Below, in pieces: positions 44,125 to 49,799 of a stretch of 64,000 nt of DNA. This stretch comes from Yes71-27 sp040758635 (GTDB taxonomy: Bacteria; Bacillota; Desulfotomaculia; Desulfotomaculales; Ammonificaceae). The stretch spans positions 30,168-94,167 of the forward strand of contig JBFLVI010000005.1 in assembly GCA_040758635.1 (NCBI GenBank), written 5' to 3'. Position 1 is the first letter of the stretch, and every line of letters begins with the position of its first letter. The notes under the pieces were generated by a model that searched no databases, was not told the origin of the DNA, and saw only the letters and a program-made list of their open reading frames with translations. Position numbers and translations under genes: made by a program.

Positions 44125-44343
44125 GTGAAAGAAAAAATCGAGGCTGCCCTGGCCCAGATCCGGCCGTACCTGCAGCGGGACGGCGGTGACGTGGAACTCG
44201 TTGCCGTCGAAGACGGGGTGGTGAAAGTCCGCCTGAAAGGCGCCTGCGGCGGCTGCCCGATGGCTACGATGACTTTGAAACAGGGGATTGAACGGACCTT
44301 AAAGCAGGTGATTCCCGAAGTCAAAGAAGTGGTGGCTGTTTAG
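44125..44343 (+). CDS. NifU C-terminal domain protein (Fe-S scaffold)
   Basis: A 72-residue stand-alone Nfu domain: IRPYLQRDGGDVELVAVEDG near 12-31 and the CxxC ligand pair in LKGACGGCPMATMTLKQGIE near 37-56. It binds or transfers a 4Fe-4S cluster. GTG 44125 has AAGGAGGG upstream. It is separate from the NifX/MinD operon at 18.5-21 kb. Confidence 0.92.
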   Translation: MKEKIEAALAQIRPYLQRDGGDVELVAVEDGVVKVRLKGACGGCPMATMTLKQGIERTLKQVIPEVKEVVAV

Positions 44344-44412
44344 GTGTTTGGTGGCGGGAGTCTTTGTTAGCCTCTCGCCATCTTCATTCTTGTCCCCGGC
44401 AACAGGCGGTTC

Positions 44413-45018
44413 TTAACAAGGGAAAAGAAAGCCAGCAACCTCCTTGATCGCCGTACAGGCTTCTTCCCACCAGGGCGGGTAGGCATCTTCCCCGCTGCTG
44501 TAGTAAACCTCCTTGATAATCCAGAGGATAAAGCACCAGGACGTGGTGCTGACTCCCGGAGATTTGCACGCGTACCGTTCCTCGGCGTCTTTCAAGTACG
44601 TTCCCATTTTATGCAGGAAGGCGTAGATACGGCCTTTTTCTTCGTAGGTGGTGATCCTCCTGGTCAGCAAGGGCTCGACGACTTTCTGCCGGAAGTGGTG
44701 GGGCCGCATTTCAATATAGCGAACCCGCTTTACGACGATCTCGTCCGGCGTGATACTGAAGACCAGAAAGCTCGTTTCCAGCTGGCCGATTGCAGCCTCG
44801 AACTCCATCACCGTTTTCACCCCCTCAAATTTAAATTTTCTGGCTCTAGATATATAATCTCCCAAATTTCTCTCTGGAATTAGTATATTGGTCAGTACAT
44901 TCAAAAAGCTACTTAATTCTGAATTCAAGATAACGCTGGAAAGATTTCCTTTGGACCAACTCCCACCCCTTTTTGGAACAGAAATTCCCTTCCGGCGTAT
45001 GCTGTAATATATTGCCAT
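44413..45018 (-). CDS. Hypothetical protein, start uncertain
   Basis: Unrecognised. The long version is 201 residues from ATG 45018, but that ATG has no SD and overlaps the divergent LysM gene. ATG 44808 has GGGGGTGA upstream and would give 131 residues starting MEFEAAIGQLETSFLVFS. The region upstream of 44808 is AT-rich and may instead hold promoters. The protein is mixed alpha/beta with many aromatic residues near the C-terminus (CFILWIIKEVYYSSGEDAY, then PPWWEE). No signal peptide. Confidence 0.5.
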   Translation of the reverse strand: MAIYYSIRRKGISVPKRGGSWSKGNLSSVILNSELSSFLNVLTNILIPERNLGDYISRARKFKFEGVKTVMEFEAAIGQLETSFLVFSITPDEIVVKRVRYIEMRPHHFRQKVVEPLLTRRITTYEEKGRIYAFLHKMGTYLKDAEERYACKSPGVSTTSWCFILWIIKEVYYSSGEDAYPPWWEEACTAIKEVAGFLFPC

Positions 45019-45034
45019 GAAAGGGGGGCTGAAA

Positions 45035-45754
45035 TTGGCCGACCCGCCAGAACTGTCTCAGGTGCCTCCCTGCCCCGGGGGTACGCTTTACACCATCCGT
45101 CCGGGGGACAGCTTTTTCAGTCTGGCCCGGCGTTTCAATACGACCGTGGACGCACTGACAGCCGCAAACCCCGGTGTAGACCCTACCAACCTGCAGATCG
45201 GCCAGACGATATGCATCCCGGTACCTTCCGTTCCCGGTCCCTGTCCCGGCGGTTTCGCTTACAGCATCCGGGCCGGAGACACCTTTTTCAGCCTGGCCCG
45301 GCGTTTCGGCACAACCGTGGAGGCTCTGATCGCCGCCAACCCCGGCGTGGACCCCGACCGCCTGCAGGTGGGCCAGCAAATCTGCGTCCCGGCACCGGCT
45401 CCACCGGCGCCCTGCCCGGGTGCTACTTATACGGTCCGCGCCGGAGATACTTTCTTCAACCTGGCACGCCGGTTCGGTACGACCGTGGACGCACTGACAG
45501 CCGCCAACCCCGGCGTGGACCCCGACCGCCTGCAGGTGGGCCAGGTAATCTGCCTGCCGCCCGGGGTAACCGGTCCCATCCCCTGCCCGGGCGGCACCAT
45601 CTACCGGGTGCGGGCCGGGGACACCCTGTTCGGCATCGGCCGGCGTTTTGGCGTTTCCGTGCCGGAACTGATCGCGGCCAACCCGCACCTGCCCGACCCA
45701 GAACGCCTCCAGATCGGCGACCTCATCTGCATCCCGCGCCGGATTCAGCCTTGA
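45035..45754 (+). CDS. Four-LysM-repeat protein
   Basis: A 239-residue protein made almost entirely of four LysM domains. They begin YTIRPGDSFFSLARRF, YSIRAGDTFFSLARRF, YTVRAGDTFFNLARRF and YRVRAGDTLFGIGRRF, spaced about 55 residues apart by Pro-rich linkers (VPSVPGPCPGG). Each has a conserved Cys pair (PCPG ... ICIP). LysM binds peptidoglycan or chitin. No signal peptide is seen, which is common for spore-associated LysM proteins. TTG 45035 has AGGGGGG six bases before; the ATG at 45017 has none. Repeats 2 and 3 are nearly identical, suggesting a recent duplication. Confidence 0.88.
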   Translation: MADPPELSQVPPCPGGTLYTIRPGDSFFSLARRFNTTVDALTAANPGVDPTNLQIGQTICIPVPSVPGPCPGGFAYSIRAGDTFFSLARRFGTTVEALIAANPGVDPDRLQVGQQICVPAPAPPAPCPGATYTVRAGDTFFNLARRFGTTVDALTAANPGVDPDRLQVGQVICLPPGVTGPIPCPGGTIYRVRAGDTLFGIGRRFGVSVPELIAANPHLPDPERLQIGDLICIPRRIQP

Positions 45755-45783
45755 AACTTTGGTTTTTACAGATAACATAGACT

Positions 45784-45808
45784 AAAGCCGCCCGGGGGCG
45801 GCTTCTTT
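45784..45808 (+). terminator. Bidirectional terminator between LysM and Spo0E-type genes
   Basis: AAGCCGCC - CGGG - GGCGGCTT followed by CTTTCC on the plus strand, with AAGAAAG / TTTAG context for the minus strand. It lies between convergent genes. Confidence 0.75.
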
Positions 45809-45812
45809 CCTC

Positions 45813-45986
45813 TTACTCTTCTGTCCGGTGTCTGAATATCCGGTAATACTCGTTCAACACGGCGTCCAAGATCTGGCTGGCGGTAAAAACCTCCTGGTCC
45901 TCGATCCCCTTTTCTTTAAATAATTGCTGCAGTTTCCTCCGCAACTCTTCGATCCGCGCGAGGATTTCGCTCAGTTCGTCTGACAC
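45813..45986 (-). CDS. Spo0E-family aspartyl-phosphate phosphatase
   Basis: A 57-residue protein read directly from the sequence: it starts VSDELSEILARIEELRRKLQ and ends NEYYRIFRHRTEE. It contains the family motif SQILD near 37-41. Two helices around it form the Spo0E hairpin that dephosphorylates Spo0A~P. GTG 45986 has GGGAGGGAG upstream. It supports a sporulating host. Other small Spo0E-like proteins act on other response regulators, so the exact target is unknown. Confidence 0.85.
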   Translation of the reverse strand: MSDELSEILARIEELRRKLQQLFKEKGIEDQEVFTASQILDAVLNEYYRIFRHRTEE

Positions 45987-46091
45987 TGTTGTCTCCCTCC
46001 CAAGGGTGTCTGTATTTTGGCTGGTCTTCTCTTCAGGAAAGAATTAAACCACCCGCATGGGGTTCCGGACCGATCCCGGTGTCACAGGCCG

Positions 46092-46286
46092 CTACGGCCG
46101 GTCTCCCTTTCTCAAAATGAGATTCGCAGCCTTCTCCTGGGATTCGGCGGCATTGTTAGCCATGGTCTGGAAAAGGGAGCGCAGGGAAGGATCAAGGGTT
46201 TCCGTCGTCATTAGCACGTAGGCCACGGCCGCCATCCGGGAGTCCTTCTCATAGTCCTGGAGCATATCCATGTCCGTGAACTTCAC
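46092..46286 (-). CDS. Small CotF-like coat protein
   Basis: A 64-residue helical protein: DYEKDSRMAAVAYVLMTTET, then LDPSLRSLFQTMANNAAESQ and EKAANLILRKGDRP. The pattern (tect.. tpelR..l ... h..l...i..kg) resembles the CotF-type spore coat domain. GTG 46286 with AGGAG nine bases upstream. It follows the next gene by six bases and is probably in an operon with it. Moderate certainty. Confidence 0.6.
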   Translation of the reverse strand: MKFTDMDMLQDYEKDSRMAAVAYVLMTTETLDPSLRSLFQTMANNAAESQEKAANLILRKGDRP

Positions 46287-46292
46287 CGGCCG

Positions 46293-46556
46293 TCACTCCT
46301 GGGTCATGCTTTCGTAATAGTTCTGCAGCGTGCGTGCGCTTTTCGTCAGTTTTTTGGCCTCGGCGTCAAAGAAGCCGGCGATTTCCTGGTCCACGGCGTT
46401 GCCCGCGTAATACTGGCACTTGCGGGCCGCAACCTGCGTCTCGGCGATCAGCTTCATCAGATTGGAACCCTCATCTATGCGCTGGATCGTCGCCGGATCG
46501 AACTCCCGCAAACGCGGCTTTCTGCCGCTCAGCAGCTTGAATACGGTAAAGAGCAT
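46293..46556 (-). CDS. Hypothetical helical protein, partner of the CotF-like gene
   Basis: An 87-residue protein with a short hydrophobic N-terminus (MLFTVFKLLSGRKP) and two long helices (NLMKLIAETQVAARKCQYYA; NAVDQEIAGFFDAEAKKLTK). It could be the N-terminal partner of a split ferritin/CotF-like four-helix fold together with the 64-residue protein downstream. That is inference from size and spacing. GGGGGTGG precedes the ATG. Confidence 0.6.
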   Translation of the reverse strand: MLFTVFKLLSGRKPRLREFDPATIQRIDEGSNLMKLIAETQVAARKCQYYAGNAVDQEIAGFFDAEAKKLTKSARTLQNYYESMTQE

Positions 46557-46716
46557 CAGGCAACCACCCCCATCTCAAGCTATAACTATTATTCCGATAC
46601 CGCCCGGTTGCGTATGCAAGGGACAAAAGCGCCGTTTGTAAGGGTATCGGCCTGCGTCGCAATAAGTTAATATATTCTTAAGTTCTTAAAAACCGTTCCG
46701 CATGGAGGTGCCAAGC

Positions 46717-47586
46717 ATGCCGAAAAAAACCCTGATCACCCTTCTCCTATCGGTGCTGCTACTCTTTGTCATGGCGGCAACTGCCGCCGCGGCTCCTTCC
46801 CACCGGGCCGTTTTTACGGTGGGTGAGTACACGTATACGGTGGACGGCAGGTCCGCGGTGATGGACGCGGCCCCATTTATAAAAGACAACCGCGCCTACG
46901 TTCCCGTCCGGTACCTCGCCCTGGCGCTCGGCGTCCCGGCGCGCAACATAATTTGGAGTCCTTCCGCCCGTACCGTAACCCTGGCGATGGACGGCGTGAC
47001 GGTGGACATGGGCATCGGTGGAAACATCATTTACGTGAACTACAAACCTTGGCAAATAGAGGTCGCGCCGTTGATCAAGGACGGCCGGGCCTACCTGCCG
47101 CCGACGTACATTGCGGTAGCGTTCGGCTACGAGGTAAAATGGGATGGCTCGAAGCGCGCGATCCTGATCGGCCCGCCGGGAACGCTCACCCAACCCGACG
47201 AGGATGGGCGCGCGAAAATCGTGGAATTGGTGAAGAGAGACTTCGCGCGGCGCCAAAGTCTCCCCGAGGCGGACATCACCGTTAAAAAGTTCGAAGCGGC
47301 TGACTGGCCGGATACCAGCCTGGGTTGCCCGGAGCCCGGCAAAATGTACGCCCAGGTCATAACCCCGGGCTACAAAATAACCGTTACGGATGGACAAGTG
47401 GAAGCGACATACCACACCGACCGGCGGGGCAATTTCGTGCTCTGCAGCTTCTTGAAGGCTTTTTCATCACCCGCGTATGCCTCGGCCCCACACCGACCGG
47501 CGGGGCAATTTCGTGCTCTGCAGCCAACCTTCCTGACGCACAGCCTTTCTTCTATGATGCTCGCGGAAAATCTGCGCCTTGGGTAA
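46717..47586 (+). CDS. Exported copper-amine-oxidase-like (stalk) domain protein with altered C-terminus
   Basis: Signal peptide (KKTLITLLLSVLLLFVMAA, cleavage near AAA-APS) followed by a copper amine oxidase N-terminal domain: PFIKDNRAYVPVRYLALALG near 51-70 and PLIKDGRAYLPPTYIAVAFG near 116-135. This stalk domain is common in cell-surface proteins of Clostridia and does not imply oxidase activity. ATG 46717 is preceded by GGAGGTG. After residue 244 a 76-base tandem duplication shifts the frame, so the last 45 or so residues are not ancestral. Confidence 0.82.
   Translation: MPKKTLITLLLSVLLLFVMAATAAAAPSHRAVFTVGEYTYTVDGRSAVMDAAPFIKDNRAYVPVRYLALALGVPARNIIWSPSARTVTLAMDGVTVDMGIGGNIIYVNYKPWQIEVAPLIKDGRAYLPPTYIAVAFGYEVKWDGSKRAILIGPPGTLTQPDEDGRAKIVELVKRDFARRQSLPEADITVKKFEAADWPDTSLGCPEPGKMYAQVITPGYKITVTDGQVEATYHTDRRGNFVLCSFLKAFSSPAYASAPHRPAGQFRALQPTFLTHSLSSMMLAENLRLG
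47412..47524 (+). repeat. Frameshifting 76-bp tandem duplication
   Basis: A 37-base block (47412-47448) recurs exactly at 47488-47524, an offset of 76 bases. Because 76 is not a multiple of three, the second copy is read out of frame. In the ancestral frame the second copy reads HTDRRGNFVLCSQPS and stops at TGA 47534-47536, which is probably the original end of the gene. Confidence 0.85.
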
Positions 47587-47757
47587 GCCTCCCGGCCATC
47601 TCCACATCACCACGGGCCTCCTCGTTCGGGAGCTTCTTCTTGCCCTCACCGTTCGATTCTCCAGCTACCTCTCCCGCTCCCTGGGCCTGAAATTTACCCT
47701 TGAAAACTAAGCGGCAAGGATTTCCAGTCCCGAAACCCTTGCCGTTGCTGCCCTTCC
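47587..47757. other. Non-coding stretch left of the att scar
   Basis: No gene seen. CGGCAAGG ... CCTTGCCG at about 47712-47745 is a hairpin that might be the terminator of the disrupted tRNA transcript. The bases between it and the tRNA fragment should be the original chromosome downstream of the tRNA. Confidence 0.35.
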
Positions 47758-47802
47758 TGGAGCTGGTGGTCGGATTCGAACCGACGGCCTGCGCATTACG
47801 AG
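47758..47802 (-). other. tRNA-Thr(CGU) 3' half: attachment-site scar
   Basis: On the minus strand the sequence reads from the anticodon loop CTCGTAA (anticodon CGT) through AGGCC and the T arm GTCGGTTCGAATCCGAC to the acceptor end CACCAGCTCCA. Upstream of the loop the match to a tRNA ends abruptly, so the D arm and 5' acceptor strand are missing. This is the typical 3' duplicate left when an integrative element inserts in a tRNA gene. The intact tRNA should lie beyond the right edge. Confidence 0.8.
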
Positions 47803-47815
47803 GACTAAGTTTCGG

Positions 47816-47935
47816 TGTTATCCAGTTTTATCCTGTCCGCGAAGCCTTGAGAATACTGGTCTTGTCATTTTATCCCATCCATTCTGTGCTAACATTTCCG
47901 CCGTGTTTGTTAGCAAATTGTTAGCAAGAAATTCT
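47816..47935 (-). pseudogene. Possible integrase C-terminal tail relic
   Basis: Between the tRNA scar and 47935 the minus strand reads LANNLLTNTAEMLAQNGWDK, then MTRPVFSRLRGQDKTG and a stop. The position, ending next to the att site and reading toward it, is where a tyrosine integrase gene normally ends, and the composition suits such a tail. A TGA in frame just upstream cuts it to 38 codons. No catalytic part of an integrase is present in the window. Confidence 0.35.
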
Positions 47936-48095
47936 CACTCCCGGTGCAGATCCTGGCGGGGTTTGGCTACCCGGTTAGAGGGGAGTTTACGGAGCGGCGT
48001 CACTACGACCGAGGATTTTTGCGCAGGCGTCCCGGTTTAGGCGGGTGCCGCTCCTCGTTTTTTGCTTGTTTATGACTACTGTTATGATATTGCCT

Positions 48096-49223
48096 TTACC
48101 TCTCCCCTTCTCCAAAAACTTCTTTTTCGATTTCTTCCCAAAAGCCGTTAGGGATCTTTTGCCTTTTGTCACGGGGAAACTTCTTCCTGGCCTCACGCTT
48201 TGCCGAACGCTTTGCAACCTTCAATAATTCTTCTTTTCGGATGTGAGGGGGTTTGGTAAACCCCATTTTCACCAATCTGTCTCGGTATACCCCTTTTAGA
48301 TACTCAAGAAAAGTTTCCCCCGGAGCGGCTACCCGAGTTGGAGGCCGTCCCCTTTCCGGCCGCAGCTGGAGAGGTAAGGCGCACTCTTTGAAAAATTCGG
48401 CCCAGACTTCGCAGTATTTGCGCTCCATCCTCGAAGCAGAGCTTAAAATATTAACCCGCGGCACTCTCCATTTACTGAGGCCAACGGCGGTATCTAGAGC
48501 GACCACACCCATTAACCCCGGAAAGGACAAAATAGGCACACAACACTCCCCCACAAAGTAGGCGGCCGTTGAAGGAATTTCGGGGAAAACTTCCCTGGGG
48601 GTCTTGCCTGCTACTGCTGGGCCGTAGACAAGTGGAAGTATGTACGTTTCCCCTTCAATGAAATAACCCGTAACCCCAAATCTACACCAAACCACCTGGA
48701 GTTCGACAAACTCTTCCCCTATTATAGCAGGGTACTTGTGGGGACCAATCTCCAACCCGCGGGGAACGACGAAGTTGGGCCACCATACTTCGAAATCACA
48801 AGGCACTCCTACAGTTTCCCACCCTGGTGCAACTTCTTGCGGAATTGGGGTGTAGAAAATTCGAAAATAACCCTGTGCAGGGTGGGTATAGAACTTTCCA
48901 ACAAGCATGCTCGGTGGCGGATAAACCCTCGTTTCTACACACCTCAGCGAGCCAAAGTCCGTCGGGAGGGCGTGTAGGTTGCCAGCCCCTTGATGGTGTG
49001 TCAAAACGCACGAGAGAAAATACGGGAAAAACCGAGAGGCCAGTCCTACTTCCCTGAAGTTCTTTTCGGCGGTACTAAAGACCACCTCTTTACCCGTTCT
49101 TCTCAGCCATTCGCCTACTTCTTGCAACCCAAAACGGTGGAGATTCGGGTTTAGTTCCCCTCGGGTTGTCTGAACCGCCTCATTCCAGCCAGGGAGGGTA
49201 TGAACCTTAACTTCTTTATTCAC
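48096..49223 (-). CDS. Hypothetical island protein
   Basis: A 375-residue soluble protein that I do not recognise. Many Pro, aromatic and Cys residues in the middle (FEVWWPNFVVPRGLEIG near 145-161), and a strongly basic C-terminal region (KVAKRSAKREARKKFPRDKR near 340-360) that could bind nucleic acid. GTG 49223 has GGAGGTG upstream. It is divergent from the excisionase-like gene across a region with GCGGACGAA repeats, so the two may be co-regulated. Confidence 0.75.
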   Translation of the reverse strand: MNKEVKVHTLPGWNEAVQTTRGELNPNLHRFGLQEVGEWLRRTGKEVVFSTAEKNFREVGLASRFFPYFLSCVLTHHQGAGNLHALPTDFGSLRCVETRVYPPPSMLVGKFYTHPAQGYFRIFYTPIPQEVAPGWETVGVPCDFEVWWPNFVVPRGLEIGPHKYPAIIGEEFVELQVVWCRFGVTGYFIEGETYILPLVYGPAVAGKTPREVFPEIPSTAAYFVGECCVPILSFPGLMGVVALDTAVGLSKWRVPRVNILSSASRMERKYCEVWAEFFKECALPLQLRPERGRPPTRVAAPGETFLEYLKGVYRDRLVKMGFTKPPHIRKEELLKVAKRSAKREARKKFPRDKRQKIPNGFWEEIEKEVFGEGER

Positions 49224-49238
49224 TCTTGGGCACCTCCG

Positions 49239-49278
49239 GCGGACGAACGCGGACGAAATAAAACTCTATTTCGTCCGC
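49239..49278. promoter_or_regulatory. Putative operator: three GCGGACGAA words
   Basis: GCGGACGAA occurs at 49239-49247 and 49249-49257 as direct repeats and at 49270-49278 inverted. The last two form a perfect 12-bp inverted repeat GCGGACGAAATA / TATTTCGTCCGC. It sits between the divergent 375-residue gene and the excisionase-like gene. Confidence 0.6.
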
Positions 49279-49329
49279 TAACCCGGATTATATGATATCA
49301 CACGGAACAAGTGAAAAGGAGGGAATTAT

Positions 49330-49563
49330 GTGCAGCGGCGAGCGGCAAAATTGGAAAATCTCCCAAAATTGGCTTTTAGTCCAACGGAGGCAGCATACGT
49401 TTTGGCCTTAGGACGCACCAAAACGTACGAATTGATCGCCCAGGGGCGGCTGCGTTCCATCCGTGTTGGGCGTCGCCTACTAATACCTGCTGAAGCGATT
49501 AGAGAGTTTCTAACACAGGAGATAACAGGGAAAAAAGACGGTGGTACGCGAAGCTTTGCGTAA
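49330..49563 (+). CDS. Excisionase-family helix-turn-helix protein
   Basis: A 77-residue protein with a MerR/excisionase-type winged helix: LAFSPTEAAYVLALGRTKTY near 14-33, then ELIAQGRLRSIRVGRRLLIP near 34-53. Typical for excision or regulatory proteins of integrative elements. GTG 49330 has AGGAGGG before it. It may control the divergent promoter or element excision. The matching integrase is not in the window. Confidence 0.88.
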   Translation: MQRRAAKLENLPKLAFSPTEAAYVLALGRTKTYELIAQGRLRSIRVGRRLLIPAEAIREFLTQEITGKKDGGTRSFA

Positions 49564-49799
49564 GTGGTTTGAGCGCGGTGCCCGTATTTAACGCAGCGCG
49601 GCGCACTGGACCGGTGCGCCGCCACTGGGAAAAAAACCCGAAGAAAGGGGGCTTCGCTTCATGAGGATTATACTACAAAAAGCCTCGCTAAATCCACCAC
49701 GAATCTTTCTTTCCATCGAGTTTCATCCTGGCCAATTCCTTATGAAAACCCCCACCTTATCATTCATGCTGCCGGCGGCTGCCGTGGGGGGTGCGACCA
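49564..49799. other. Gap before the primase gene
   Basis: Contains a nine-base-pair hairpin GCGGCGCAC / GTGCGCCGC (49598-49622) without a T-run. There is also a possible 59-codon frame from ATG 49661 (MRIILQKASLNPPRIF) with AAAGGGGG ten bases before. That frame runs into the primase start, so it could be a coupled leader peptide, but I cannot support it as a gene. Confidence 0.35.
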
